Shown here piece by piece: positions 21,720-34,332 of a stretch of 64,000 nucleotides of DNA; position 1 is the first letter of the stretch; each line of letters starts with the position of its first letter. This DNA is from Phytophthora sp. 'mugwort'. Taxonomy: Eukaryota > Oomycota > Peronosporomycetes > Peronosporales > Peronosporaceae. The notes under the pieces were generated by a model. It saw only the letters and a list, made by a program, of their open reading frames with translations. It searched no databases and was not told the origin of the DNA. A program made the translations under genes and the position numbers. The stretch is from assembly GCA_033558025.1 (NCBI GenBank), contig JAUCEF010000014.1, forward strand, positions 4,092,001-4,156,000. The letters run 5' to 3'.

Positions 21720-24700
21720 ACTCACTTGCAGATCTGCCGTCGAGGGAGTAGACGACGAACGGAGTGCTCCGCCCGCACAGACGAGCGGACCTGGGCCTTT
21801 AACGAACTACGCAAACAGGATCCCAGCGCCGTGGCGGCACTGCTGACGATCCCCGAGCTGGCGCTTTGACCGACGGATGGAGGCGGAGGCAACAACGAGC
21901 GCACAAGCTGCGCTTAAGGATGACTGCGGGGTGCGGCGGCGGATTGAGGACGAACAGGCGGACGGGCAGGGGGATTATCCCCCGGGTCGGCTCAGTTACC
22001 TTAAGGTCATAACCAATTCAAGTGATGCAGTACAACCGTGCTGCCCAAGTTGGGACAGTCTAGATTACACAAGCTTGCAACAATCGCGCGCACTTCAATT
22101 CGCGCGAACACAACAATGAGCAAGGTCGACGAGGTAACCTATGTGCAGTTAGTGGATTGTACCGTGAGTCGGGGGCGGAGTGTCTTCCGCTGACTGTTGG
22201 TTGCACAGGCAGTTGTCGATTGAGGCGTTGTTGTGCCACTGGCGCAGACACAAAGAGCAAGCCTATCAACGTATCCAGCATCCTAGTTGGTGACAAGCAT
22301 ACCGACTCCTCTAAGTCGAAGTCGCTGTCCGTGATGGGTGCCAGCGGTTGTTGATCGAGGCCTTGTTGTCGCGCAAAACATTAAATTATCGTTGGCCTCT
22401 GGGCAACGGATTCAAGCAGCCCTCGAAGAGCATTTACTCCGAGCAGAAGCCAAGATTTCTATTCTGCACCGTAGAACAGGTTTCCAGCTCCGGGCGAGGA
22501 GCCACGACTCGCCGCTGTATGCCATTGACAAGGCAGCCTGTGAGGCGCTATCTTCTGTTATCCGCACTCACAACATGTCCCTTGAAGAAGCCACGCAACT
22601 CGTTCGTGGTGAAGATATGGTGGACAGCAGACTCAACAAGCCCTTGCCCCTGACCGGTTGAGAGCGGTTCTGAATGGCTACCAGCATCTTTTTCTGCTTG
22701 TACCGATTGTTGAGGAAGTATTGACATGGAATGGAAACAGGGCCGAGTCCGCGGCGGCCACCACCAAAAAATCATGGGCCCTGCCGCCGGTACCTGCGTG
22801 CCATCACCAGAAGGCATCTGTGACGGACAAACCACTGGCCAATACCTTATTGTGGATGCCGACATTATCGAGCAATGGCCAGAAGTCATTTGTAGCCCTC
22901 TTGGGGCTGTTGAGAAGAAAGATGGCGATCCGTTGGAAGAGGATCGCACAATTCACGACGTATCTTATCCGAAAGATGACTCCGTAAATTCGGCATTCGT
23001 TGCCGAAACAGTGCCAAAAGTCAGGTACGAGTCCGTCGCAATTATTGCTCGTCGCATCGAGAACTTAGTTCAAGCCGAACATGCTGGACGTATTCGTGTT
23101 CTTAGTGGAGACCCTCAAAACTGCGTTCCGTCACGTAAGGACACGCGCAAACCAAGTCTTCAGAATGGCTGCCTCTGTGAAAGAACTCGGCATTCTCGTG
23201 ATCGACATGTCGGCTCCTTTTGGTTGGTCATGTTCGCCACCTTGCTACGCACTATGTGGCCGAGCCATTACATGGCTAATGGGTAGAAAATTTTCAGCAT
23301 CGGTATCCGATTCGACTGACTCGGACCCCTTCTTCCCATATGAGTGGATCGACGATCATATCTTGCTCGAGCCTGATGTCAACGACCGGCTAGAACTTGC
23401 TGAAGCTACATGAAGACACGCGATGCTTGCTGGGTTAGGGCCATGTTCGATCAACGAGGCAAAGGTTTCTGAGTGGAGCGTCGACATTGTGGCACTGGGG
23501 ATAAGGTGGAACACTCGCGGCGCACTCTATCAATTCCAGAAAATAAGATTGTCAAAGCTCGAGATTGTGTCATGGCGGTGCAGCTGCGCGCTGACGCATC
23601 CAAAACAGAACAGAATTATTCAAGTTACTGGGCTCACTTCGTCATGTTGCTACCTGACTACGAACAGCTAAACCTTTTCATCAAAGATTGCAGTCGCAAT
23701 GTAACTCAGCACCACGGTTTGGCAGAATCAACTATCGGAAGGGGCGAAGACAGACATGGTTTGGTTTCAGCACATTTTGGGTCATGGCGGCTTTACTGAA
23801 TTACCGCTTGCGATGTTTGGATAGCTGCCGACACCGGATGTAGACTCTGTATGGACGCGTCCAATATCGGTCAAGCGGTGCTTGATCCCGCATGCAACTC
23901 GTTTTTACAGATTAAGTTTGATGCTGAGGAGAAATCACTCATTGACAAAGTTGGCAGCGGCCAAGGCGGGATTTCGATTAACACCAGGGAACACCGAAGC
24001 ATTGCCCTCGCGGCGTGGGCATGGGGATCGAAATGGAAATCGCAAGCCGGCGGGGGTACCATTCACATCAAATGCCGGAGTGATAATGCTGCAGCAGTGA
24101 GCTGGTGCAATCATTCGCATTCAGACAGCGCGTTTAGTCAAGAAATTAATCGATCAATCGGGCTCGCTGAAGTCTACTTCAATCACCGAGTATCAGCCGA
24201 TCATATGCCTGGGCCGACGAACTGGATGGCCGACACAACTTCGTGAGCATGGACCGAACCTTACAAAACGCGTTGGACTAATTTTTCTTCGTCTTCGTTG
24301 CAGACATCAGTGCCGCAAGAATGTAGGAAAATTTACACCAACTTCTCGAGTCTCTTCAATCCCAGTCGCTGCCACGACGTCCAAGACCAAGTATGCGAAC
24401 ACATGGTCGCAGTGATGCACATAGTGCGAGCGGTTGCGATTCTCAAAATGGCTGCCAGAAGACCCTCAAAGACACTCGTATCAACTCGCCCTCTTCGCCA
24501 CCTATTGTTGGAGTTACGGATGGGGAAAAGATGAGGTAGGAAATTCTGCCTCAACCGTGCTCTCCAATGTCAGCCATATTGCGTGGCATCATAGGCGCAC
24601 ACTCGGCTTCAACGTGGGACTTTGCCCGGTCATCAACTCGCAATTACAGGAACGCGGCGAGCCGACCCGCCCAGTAAGCCCAAATCTCCTGCTACAACCG

Positions 24701-25345
24701 AGATCCGTAACCATCTGCATGAGTACCTCGATTTCTCAGATGCCAAGCACCGAGTCATATGGGGGCTTCGGTGCTGGGCTTCTTTTTTGTTTTTGAGAAG
24801 ATCGGAATATCTTGCTCAAGGTTCCAATGCGCAGCACTACGCAATTCGGAGAACAGATGTCAAATTGGTAGACTAGCGGTGTGTGGAAACCCAAATTCTA
24901 TTCAAGATCGCCACGGTGGCGCTGCATTTCCGCGGAAGTAAGTGGGATCAGCTTGGCATGGTTACCTCTCGAGAGATAGTGAAATCTGGACATCGATGGT
25001 GCTGTTCGGTAAGGCAGCGTGATATCTCGTGCGCTACCACGAAGAACGCGGATTCGATGCAGAAGCCTTACTGTGCAAGGTTAATGCAGCGCAGAATTGC
25101 AAGTGCGCGATGTGGTGAGAGCAATAAAGCACGCTGCTCACCTTTCTGGTCAGAACTTTCAAGCATATGCGTCTCATTCCCTGCGGAGTGGCGAGGCAAC
25201 GGCGCCTTTTAACGCCGGTTTGATAGCCTAGCAGTAAAGCTGTTTGGAAGACGGATGTCGGACGCTGTTGAGCGCTACACAAGGATGAGCAGCCAACTAA
25301 CATCGCGGATGGCCTCGACGATGCTGGCGAAGATTTCATTGTACT
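21720..25345 (+). mobile_element. DIRS-type retrotransposon relic (gag-like, RT, RNase H, tyrosine recombinase)
   Basis: A gag-like region lies at about 21740-22660 (pieces around NELRKQDPSAVAALL and ALSSVIRTHNMSLEEA). Reverse transcriptase follows: SPLGAVEKKDGD and RTIHDVSYPKDDS (about 22890-22990), GDPQ/LKTAFRHV (about 23105) and the catalytic WIDDHILLE (about 23347). RNase H is at 23850-24250, with MDAS, NTREHRSIALAAWA, SDNAAAVSW and a final MADTTS. A tyrosine recombinase follows: LFLRRSEYL (box I Arg, about 24795), SHSLRSGEAT (H-x-x-R box II, about 25172) and GRRMSDAVERYTR (nucleophile Tyr, about 25245). The RT-RNaseH-YR order with no DDE integrase defines DIRS. Stops and frameshifts make it dead. 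The terminal repeats were not delimited. Confidence 0.8.
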
Positions 25346-25530
25346 AATTTAAGGGAGCATCCCCCCACGGCCTGATACCCCGGCAATGGAGGTGATATAA
25401 TGCAGCTTCGACAATTTGTGCCGATGTCGGCACCCCCCCCCCCCCCCCCCCGAATTGATAGTGACTATGATTGAGAGTGTCAGCGAACTGAAGCGCGGAA
25501 CACAGAGCTGCCTGGTTTACTTCAAAGCCA
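25346..25530. repeat. Junction region with a poly-C tract
   Basis: Nineteen C in a row at 25433-25451 lie between the DIRS relic and the chromovirus fragment. No gene is present. Confidence 0.8.
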
Positions 25531-25539
25531 ACCTATTCC

Positions 25540-26660
25540 GCACGGGCGATGGAGGCACGTGGCAATGGATTTTATTGTGACACTACCAGCAACACAGAAT
25601 AAATTAGATTCTGTACTTGTGGTAGTTGACCAACTCATGAAGGGTGCGCATTTCGTGGCATGTCGTGGTACGGCAACTGCGCGTGAAGTTGCAGAACTAA
25701 CCGTGACCACATCTTCTCCTTGCATGGTGTCCCTGTGGAAGTGCTACCAGATCGAGACCCCAAGTTCACAGCTACTATATGGACAACCTTATGTGCGCTG
25801 CTAGGAATGAGGCAAAGTTGACAAGTGCGTTTCGACACCAAGCAAGCGGTGTCAATGAACGCCTGAATTAAACCATTGAGAACTATTTGCGTGCATTTTC
25901 GAATGGAGCATCGACCGACTAAGATTCGTACCTTTCGCTTCCAGAGTTTGCTTATAGTTCGCGGTACCAACAGTCAATTGGGACGGTCCCTTTTGAAGCA
26001 CTTGGATTATCTGCCGTCGGCTCCAGCGAGTCTGCTAACCCCACATCACCCGACTGGAACGGAACGACAAAGTAGTGCTCTGGGGAAGACGTTCCTCGAG
26101 TATCAAGCGGACCGATTAGCTACAGTTCGTCGCGAGTTACAGCAAGGTTCCGATCGCATGAGTGAATATTACAACAACAATAGGCCCGTGCAAGCGTTTG
26201 AGGTCGGGAGGAAGTATTACTATCGACCGAAAACCTCGCAAATTTCTATGCCAGGACGCCAAAACAGAAGCTGGGGTACGTGAATTGGACCGTACGCGAT
26301 AATATATCGACCTGGTCATGATTACTGTGAGCTCAAACTGCCGAAAGGCGTAAAACTTCATCCTGTATTCTACGCCAGCTATCTCAAACCGTACGTCCGC
26401 AACACGTCGCGCGAGCAAGACCTATTCAAAGTGCATCTACCAGACGGTACCGAAGGAGAGTTGGTGGACGATATGGTTGCTCACAAACGCGTACGTGGCA
26501 AGGAATATCTACGAGGTAAAATAGACAGGAAAACTCAAGACGACCTGGGAACCTCTGCAAATTTAAGGTACGTGGGGGACTTGATCACTCGCTTTCACAA
26601 GCGTAACAGCAAAGGGGGACCTTCTCTTGAAGGACGGCATGTCACGAGTTTCTGCAGGGG
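25540..26660 (+). mobile_element. Ty3/gypsy chromovirus fragment (integrase plus chromodomain)
   Basis: This starts inside the integrase core. MDFIVTLP (about 25562), LPDRDPKFT (about 25747) and GVNERLN (about 25848) carry the three acidic residues of the DDE triad, but in shifted frames. The rest of the integrase follows (around RYQQSIGTVPFEALG), then a basic C-terminal region, and at about 26440-26600 a chromodomain-like segment (DDMVAHKRVRG, then ANL...DLITRF). No RT of this element remains upstream; instead a poly-C tract and the DIRS relic abut it. It belongs to a different clade from the gypsy pol at 7.2-10.3 kb, which lacks the chromodomain. Confidence 0.7.
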
Positions 26661-26969
26661 CTCGTAGACGTGTCGATTTACAAGATGGGCTTGATAACAG
26701 AGTTCAGTTGGAGAATACAGCAAGAACTTACCAAGATACCAGTATAGCCGTTGGGAATAGGGTTGCATGTGCAAGGTAGGAATAATGGCAGAAGTCAGTT
26801 GACGGGAATGGCCGCTCGGGCGCATTCCGGAATTGTAAAGGAAGGAATAAAGTCGACTTCTGCTCCGGCCAAGCAGACGTGGATCCAGCTCAACTGTGAC
26901 CTCGGGACTGACTGTCGGGCACTCTCTCAGCTCCACAACATAAGTACTCAGGTGATTCACAAATAGGTC
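26661..26969. other. Unassigned spacer
   Basis: No gene is recognised. It may include the 3' end of the chromovirus fragment. Confidence 0.4.
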
Positions 26970-27500
26970 TCTAGGAACATATAGCATCGCAAAAAGCCTT
27001 CATCTCCCTAGGTGCTACCAAATCAATCTTCCAGCTCACAAGTGAGTTGGAAGATTGCGACAGTTCCATCCACAAAAACGACGATGCTTTCCACCCCAGA
27101 GCGCGCGCCATAAAACATTGAAGTGACTTCACGATCATGGGTACTATACCACAAGACGTAGTCTCCGTAGTGGCAATTAATACCGCGACAACACGCATCG
27201 AGTATTTGGTGACGGTACCAGACGCAATACCATACGAACGTGCGATTTTTCCGACCGATGTACCGTTACCATATGCACCAAATCACTCTAATGTCACTGA
27301 AAAGTTGTAAATCTGCTGGGCGCTGTTGATTGCTGCCTCCACAGCAATAAATTGGATCTCCAGCAATAAGCGATGCAATTTCCACAAACACGATTTTCTC
27401 CACTCGGAGATCGTGCCGAAACGCTCGACATGGGGGAGGGAATCCCAACTGTGAATAGCTAACACTCTTCTCGATGACGTGAGAGTTATAGACATCGTAA
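26970..27500 (-). mobile_element. PIF/Harbinger transposase fragment 1
   Basis: Minus-strand frames give a helix-turn-helix-like block (FGAYGNGTSVGKIARSYGIA, about 27290-27230) followed by a block ending in VVFVDGTVAIF (about 27085-27050). This fits the N-terminal HTH and the first DDE motif (xFxDGT) of Harbinger (DDE_Tnp_4) transposases. Stops break it and the rest of the catalytic domain is absent. It is a short dead fragment. Confidence 0.55.
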
Positions 27501-28189
27501 GCTAGTCAAGTAGGCTAACGACTCCATCGAATCATCTTCTTGATCGTCACCCATTTTGTATCTTCATTTTGCCAGCCAACCGAGATTTGATACACACCTA
27601 ACAGAATATCTGCTTGCGGATCCAAAGCAGCATTTTCGTTCGGTCACTTGACGGCGTCTTTCATCGTCGTTCTTAGTCTCGGTGTCGAGAGCACGGCGTC
27701 AAGCAGCGCGGGGTCTCCTGGCTTGGCGAGCCACACGAGTTCGGCAGCCTAGACGTCCAGAAAGAAGGCGTCGATAACCAAGGGGTCCGCGGTCTTGACG
27801 TCCAGCAGCAAGGCGTCGAGCAGCGCGGAATCCGCGGTCTTGGAGAACAGTATGGTCTTGGCTTTGAGCGGAAGATCCTTTATCGGTAAGAACTTGTGGG
27901 GTGGCTAAATTTTCACCCGTTTCAATATTGGCACTTGTTGCTGTACCCGACTGGGATTAGTGTGACGGAGCATTTGATCCGATTGCACCCGATCAATGCC
28001 TGACTGGGACTGACTAGATGATCCGGTTTGTGTAACCAATGATGTGCGAGCGCAGGTATATTATCGTGCTTCGTATACCCGGATAGCAGTTATACGTCGT
28101 GTTGGGTCGGGGAAGGGGGGGAGTCGGGGAGCAGGTTAACTTAAGTGTGACTTTGTTATTCCTGAGTTCGCCACTATAAAAAGTTTAAC
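27501..28189. repeat. Spacer with an imperfect 45-bp tandem repeat
   Basis: At about 27690-27855 the word AAGGCGTCGA/GCAGCGCGG recurs, with a clear 45-bp step between 27765 and 27810 and a more diverged copy near 27692. Read on the plus strand it gives short Ser/Ala-rich peptides. Nothing else is recognised. Around 28110-28130 there is a G-rich tract. Confidence 0.5.
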
Positions 28190-31100
28190 CTGTACTGGAT
28201 TTTATAACCGCATACTTAGGCATCAATAGCGCAACATCTGCAATGACTTGTAATTGAGGAGCCCTATAGACTCAGCTCCTGTGAACATCTCAAAAAGCGA
28301 GAACAAGCACCCCGCAATTGTAGTTGTCCACCTGGACTCCCATCTCAGTCACGTAGGGAGATACTCGAAACCGACCTTCACTATGGACAGGCAGCAGCTT
28401 AACGAGTTTAGCACTAACAATCTGGACGTCATTGCGTAGCTAGACTTCATGGGATCGTAGTAGGCAGTCTATAAGCGCGATATTTCGAGCAATAATGCAC
28501 ACCAGTGGTTACCTTTGCAGTTGTAGGGGGTCAATATCTTCTTGTCAGCGACATCGTGACAAGCAGGTTGTACACCCGCTAAATCCGACGTCTTCATGCC
28601 GTCTGGGACAAACACAAATAATGTCGGGTCTAATACCAAAATTGACGGATTGGTCGCGTACAATTTCCCCGTCAAGTCGTGCCGCTCGACCGTTTCGGCC
28701 CAGCTGATTGCCTTATCGATAAGTTGAAGTGCATCTGTCACCTTAAACCATCTCTTCATGATCGAAATAACGGAAATAAATATGCCGACCCCGGGTATCT
28801 CCAATACAACGTCCTTGTCACTCAGACGGTTTGTCTTTCTCTCGGTGCAGAAACCTTGGTCTCACATCTCCGCAGCAATTCACGGGGTAAAATACGAACC
28901 AACTCATTGGCCTTGAGGACGGTTTTTCCACAGGATAGGTTGGCAAAGACGTGATCTGTCGGAGCGTTTGGTATATTCGCAGACGCATACAGCTTATAGT
29001 CTCGGAAAAGGAGTGAAGAACCGTACGTAGCTTGTCCTCTAAGCGCTTCATGCACGCTCGATAAGCTCACTGTCTCTCGTACATATCTGAATCATCTGCT
29101 GTCATTTCAATTGAAAGGTTCCGCTTTGCTTTGCGATCTTTGGCTTCTGGCGAGGCCTCCCTCTCGATCGAATGAGGCTGGCGATGCCAAAATCGACAAT
29201 TTGGCCATCCTCGCTATCATTCACTTGATTAACAGCCTCGAAGCGTGTTTCAACAATTGTCTGTGATTGGGTCGGCTGCACAACCAACGCGCATTGAATC
29301 GAATCGGTTGCATAACTGACTGGTAGACGTCACAACCGACTGGCCAGACTGCACATTAGACTGGACCGATCGCACCGACTGTATAACCGACTGAACAACC
29401 GACTGCACCGACTGGACAACCGAGTCGTTGCTCTGTATAACTTCTTCATTTCGCACCTTTGACGCCCTCATCTCGGTTACGGCAGCCATATCAGCGGCAG
29501 TTGTATTGGGGAGCACTTCCTGGTGGAGGGGGTGGAGGTGGCGACGTAAGATATGAAACGTGATCGGACGAAAGAAAACGAGTCTGCGTCTGCTAGGAGG
29601 CAACTGCGTACTTTGTGAAGCTATCATCTGATCAAGATCTTTTAACGCTCTTCGTTTGAAGAGCACTGCCATCTTTCCCAGTGCATCCATTGCTTGTCGA
29701 TACTCAGGAATTCCAAGTTCACTCATAGCCTCGCATGTATTGTCGATACTCAGGCGTTCCAAGTTCACTCATAGCCTCGCATTGTCTTTGCCTCGCGATA
29801 CTTCCGATTCACATCTCATGGTGCAGCTCCTCTGCCAATGACCGAACCCTCACTAAATGATTGACCAGTGATGTGTGGGAGAACGCATGGTGCGCGTAAC
29901 AAAGACAGCAGCCATCGGTCATTCAGGAACTCTGTCGGAATGACATTCTAAAACACAAGAGCTTTACGCAGATAGAGAACATGTCGACATGGTAGAAGAT
30001 GGGTTATCGTAAACAGACAAAAGAACTTTCACTTACCGCGGCTCACTGAGTACTCAGCCAAGGGCTCGTCCTGACTTCCATCATCTTCGGATTTGTTCTT
30101 CATATATAAAACTTGTGGAAGTATTTCGTAGTAACTGTAAGAAGCTCGGTTGATCCCAAAGTCATACTGATCGTGAAGACGTTTGCACGCGTGCTCACTC
30201 ACGAGGTTGGCAACGTCACTCTTTTTTCTCGGTCATAGTTAGAATGTTGTACTACAGAGATCTTGAATGAAGGCGACACGAAATCCTTCGGCTCCGGTAG
30301 CACATCATAAAAACAATGCACTCGTCAACCTTCACGGATGAGGGGACAATTTCTTTTCATTGCTGCCAGCATGATTCGAGCCGATTTTTGGTGCCGTTCC
30401 CAAGCGTAATCACACATTGCCGCTTGTAGGGACACCACAACTATTAGAAATTGTCCCAGTTCTTTGTGAAGTAAGTATCGAATGAATGCCGCACAGGTGG
30501 AGACGAGACCTCCGGTGATACAGGAGATTCATTTACGCTGAGAACGTTTGCCGAGTCGAGTATTTGCCCGACTGGGCCTGCTACAGTCACTAACAACACT
30601 CCTGGCAGTCGGGCTTTTGCCCGACTGGACCCGACCCCATCGCAATTAGGCTACTCATTCAGCGTCGTTGCTTCCTGTATGATCTCTCCGTCTTGGCGTA
30701 AACGAGTAGACAGACAGCTGTGAGGAGTTGCTCCTTCTGCCAGGAGATAAAGCCATACTCTGCACTTGCAATCTGCTCGTGCAGGTATTTGAGCACATGA
30801 AACTGACAGAGCAAAACAGTGACATTAGGAAATGCCGTCTCGAGTGCACTCCTCTACGTGAAATCCGTATCCACCGGAATGCTTTGAAGCCTTGTCCAGG
30901 CAGAATTGTGCCGCTTGAACGTTTCAATAGCAGTAATCAAAGTATCATACCGCCCCTTCTGAACAACAGCATGTTGGACATACTGACCCCGACCAAAGAT
31001 ATCGTGATCCATAAAAGATAAGATCTTGTACTTGGAAGAGTTGGGGCCGTGTGAGGCGTCTATGCGAAGGACTTCAGGAAATCGTTCAAACATTGCCCGC

Positions 31101-31940
31101 ATCATCTTCGTCTGCAAGTAATGCATGTTGTAATTTTCTAACCCTAAGTAGTATGCTACCCCCTATAAGACATATATGAGCGTTAATGAATACCTTGCTG
31201 TTAACTATAACAATAAAGATGCGACCAATGTTTCCAGACTCCTCGTAAACCCTGTCACCCACTTGTACAATCTTTCTGCGGTCGTACTTGAGCCCTGCTC
31301 ACGCTCCTTCAGCCATGTGACTAGGTTGTGGATGTCACGCGCGGTGGTTTTGCAGTCAGAGTGGTCGCGAATGTACCTCAGAATCTTTTTCTTCTGAACG
31401 CCGATATTCTGAAGCATATCAATAGTACCCATCAGATCATACAACAGTGCCAAACGTGATGATTCATACTGCTGGTATGCTGGTTTGTCCAATGGATGAT
31501 TATGCACTAAGTTAAACTTAGTAAGGCATGCCGCAAAATGCGTCTTCTCACTGATTACAACTGCTCAAACACAAACATTAAACTGCATTTACATGAAAAA
31601 CGTTAGCAAAAAGAGAACCTTGCTTTTTATCAAGGCGCGGTGGTACCCAACTAATCGACTAACCGACTGGCACCAAACGAGCCGATTGAGACCGATTGGT
31701 ACACGTCTGAGCCCTTGCATTTTTAACCCACCTGCGCTTTAGAGTTCATCGACCTCGTCTCCTGGCGAGGTCGTTTACCTTGCCCGCGTGCTTTGTAGGC
31801 ACACGCTTGTGTGCACACGAACGTCTTCGCGTAAACTGTCCATTCGAGTGGAATTTGCGATGCTGTAGACTCGGATCGAGTCATGACTGCGTTTCGATCC
31901 TCTGCACTTTTGTTTGAGCAAACTCGGAGCACTTACAAAG
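28190..31940 (-). mobile_element. MULE relic with FAR1-like finger, SWIM finger and Ulp1-like (C48) protease domain
   Basis: Read on the minus strand from 31932, an N-terminal Cys-containing, FAR1-like block comes first (KTFVCTQACAYKARGQ). A linker with VHNHPLDKPAY (about 31510) and a helical region (31490-31210) follow. The MULE core has IDASHGPNSSKYK (about 31065) and later LLCQFHVLKYL (about 30780). A zf-SWIM-like LLPCRHVLYLRKAL lies at about 30020. Then come a coiled, Gln/Ser/Val repeat region (29300-29770) and an Ulp1 (C48) cysteine protease-like domain. All three protease triad positions are readable: GNHWCALLL (His, about 28505), YYDPM (Asp, about 28455) and NYNCGVLVLAFFEMF (Cys, about 28315). 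The parts are in different frames with stops, so the element is dead. MULEs with captured Ulp1 domains are known in plants. Confidence 0.75.
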
Positions 31941-33389
31941 CGCAATACATATTACCAGAGGCTGATATTGGAGTCACACAAGCCGAACTGACCTGATACG
32001 TGCGTGTCGGATACAAGTTAAGATAGCCATGGAATGCTTCCCAAGACGCAAAACTGCTTCTTCTCGAAGTCTGGCCCAACATTTACTTCGTCGCCGGCTG
32101 AATCTTCGTCATTCCCAGCGAAAAAGGCGTCGTTGCGGCTACTGACAACTTAGCTCTTCGTCATTCCGCGCTTCAGCTGTCTTGCCACGGCCCGAGCTTC
32201 AGCACTGCTCCCTCCCGACGACGTTTTGCGAAATGATTAGTGGTAGTGCTGTAGTATTTGAGTATACGTGTTTGGGATGCAAGATTGGTAGAGAAAGGTT
32301 ACAGTGGGACGCATGACAAACCGCTGCGAAAAGGGAGATGCTCCAGTTGGTTGCAGCAATCACTCTTTCAATGTTTGGCTGGTTTCCCCACCGTGATAGA
32401 GAATAAGAGCAAGCTTTGGTCAAAAATGAGGCTCATTCATGAGTACTTTGAAACCATCTATTGAGTAGTCTTTTAGCATGCCCAGTGTATGCGCTGGCTA
32501 TAAGTGTAATCGTACTTAACGATGTGTCATAGTGAACACTGGATCGAAAGGAAATTTGCAGGAGCGACCGGCAAATACGCCACCTGATGGACCACTATAG
32601 TTAAGGACACCATTTGAAAACGACGCCAAAATTCGCCACTCCAAAACAGCCACTTTAAATGAAAAATATGCATGTAAATGTACAAAGAAAAAAATACCGC
32701 TTTTTAGCTAAGCAAAACTACGGAATGCCTGCGTATTTCCATTTAAAAAGGCTATTTGCCAGATGCGGCACTGGCTTTAGTTGGTGGAGAAAATGGACAA
32801 CTTTACGAGTTGCTATTAAGAAGAACCCTAGGTTAAATTTTAACCCTTATATATAGGACACAAATCCTAAATTAGCCGGAAGTACTGTATGCGATTGCTC
32901 CATACAAAAATCAACCGAAAGTATCTTCTTGTGAGAAACGTGTATCAGTGAATTCGTTTTTCCTCATGCGTCCAGCTCGACGAAAGGGGGGGGGAGGGGA
33001 TCGCATACGAATGTATTGCCTCTAGTTGAATTTCGAGGGTGGTGAGAGGAGGGTATTGCACTTCGATGTAAAATCCAAAGTGATCTCTAGCTGCTGCTAC
33101 GCTCGACTACTTGCCCTAGACGTTTAACATGAGGACAGTATTCCGCAGATCTCACCACATACGGGAAATCTCGGACTTGTCCTCGTTTCTAGAAACGAGC
33201 CAGTCAACCGTCGTTATTCTGTTGTGGTTATTGTTTGTAAATCGAGATAGCGTTATTACAAGCAAAATTGAGCTGGGTGTATTGGTACATGTACCTTTTG
33301 CCGGGGAGAGACATGTCCATCGTTTGCTGTCTATCCGCTACAACACAACAATATACATGTATAAAACAAAACCTGATAATGTTGGACCA
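31941..33389. other. Unassigned spacer
   Basis: Short ORFs (e.g. 32659-32856 +, 33129-33440 +) show no family features. A G-rich run lies near 32987-33000. It probably holds the 5' flank of the MULE relic and the diverged 3' flank of the B gene copy. Confidence 0.4.
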
Positions 33390-33518
33390 CCAAGCGCATT
33401 AACTCATCTTACCAACGCTAAACATAACGTATATTCGTAGTATAATGGTACGGAAACATGACTAGATTGATCAACAACTATTGTGTGATCCAATGCGTGA
33501 AGGTGTCAATCCACTCAT

Positions 33519-34229
33519 TCAGTCCGAGCGAAGATTGCGTCGGTACGTCTGAGCTGCCCCAGTTTGCCCAGTTTGTCCAGTTTGTCCAGTTTGTGCAGTT
33601 TGTCCAGTTTGTGTAGTTTGTCCAGAAGTCCCCGTGGCACCGGTGCTGGTCCCCGTTTGTCCTGTAGTTCCGGCTGTGCCGGTTGTGCCAGCGACTCCTG
33701 TGGCAGCGGTCGCTCCAGTTGCAGCAGTGGCCCCAGTCGTCCCTGTTGCTCCAGCCCCAGCAGTTGTAGCACCAGTTCCAGTGCCCATGCTAGGCGGATG
33801 AACTGTGCCTGGCACGCTGAAACCAGTTCCGGTGCCTGTGGTTGTCTTGCTCGTACCGCCACTTAATCCACCGCTCATGCCGCTCAAACCAGGAATCATG
33901 TTAGTGAGGCCTGACAAACCGCCTCCGCTCGTACCAGAGGTACCCCCGCCCATGCCACCCATGCCTGGGATCATCTTGGTGAAACTGGAGAGACCGCCGC
34001 CCATACCTCCCATGCCGCCACTCATGCCAGGGATCATCTTCGTAAGGCTAGAGAGACCGCCGCCCATACCTCCCATGCCGCCGCCCATGCCTGGGAGACC
34101 ACCACCCATGCTGGGGAATCCGCCGCCGAGCATGCCGAAGGTCTGTGCCGCTTCTTCTTCGGCGTGAACTCCGTTCGAAAGTGCCACGGCTGCCACGAAC
34201 AGCGAGAAGATTTTGCTGCTGCTGATCAT
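33519..34229 (-). CDS. Small secreted Gly/Thr-rich protein, subfamily B, copy 2
   Basis: An intact ORF of 236 aa from the ATG at 34229. It is the same protein as the copy at 15688-16437 apart from the absence of one 13-residue Thr/Gly/Gln repeat. Differences seen in the coding region are mostly silent, for example Ser9 and the Asn and Arg codons of the terminal RNLRSD, which keep the peptide unchanged. Signal peptide 1-23, EEAAQTFG, three Gly/Met repeats with KMIPG or [14 protein letters not shown] and a Thr-rich tail are as in copy 1. It is predicted to be secreted and its function is unknown. Confidence 0.85.
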   Translation of the reverse strand: MISSSKIFSLFVAAVALSNGVHAEEEAAQTFGMLGGGFPSMGGGLPGMGGGMGGMGGGLSSLTKMIPGMSGGMGGMGGGLSSFTKMIPGMGGMGGGTSGTSGGGLSGLTNMIPGLSGMSGGLSGGTSKTTTGTGTGFSVPGTVHPPSMGTGTGATTAGAGATGTTGATAATGATAATGVAGTTGTAGTTGQTGTSTGATGTSGQTTQTGQTAQTGQTGQTGQTGAAQTYRRNLRSD

Positions 34230-34316
34230 TGTGAGACGGAGATCGCTGTTGCTGCTGAAAGGGAGGAAGACCGGGGTTAATCGCTTGTCACGGAAGACGA
34301 GTAGTTCAATTGAAGG

Positions 34317-34332
34317 CAAATTGAAAAATGAG
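34317..34332 (-). promoter_or_regulatory. Oomycete-type initiator/flanking element of the second B gene
   Basis: The minus strand reads CTCATTTTTCAATTTG, identical to the element upstream of the other B copy and at the same distance from the ATG. Confidence 0.7.

Noticed and set aside
29300..29420. Repeated GACTG/CAACCGACT words as a possible CRISPR or satellite array
   Set aside because: The spacing is short and irregular, and they code a Gln/Ser/Val repeat in the MULE protein. The genome is eukaryotic.
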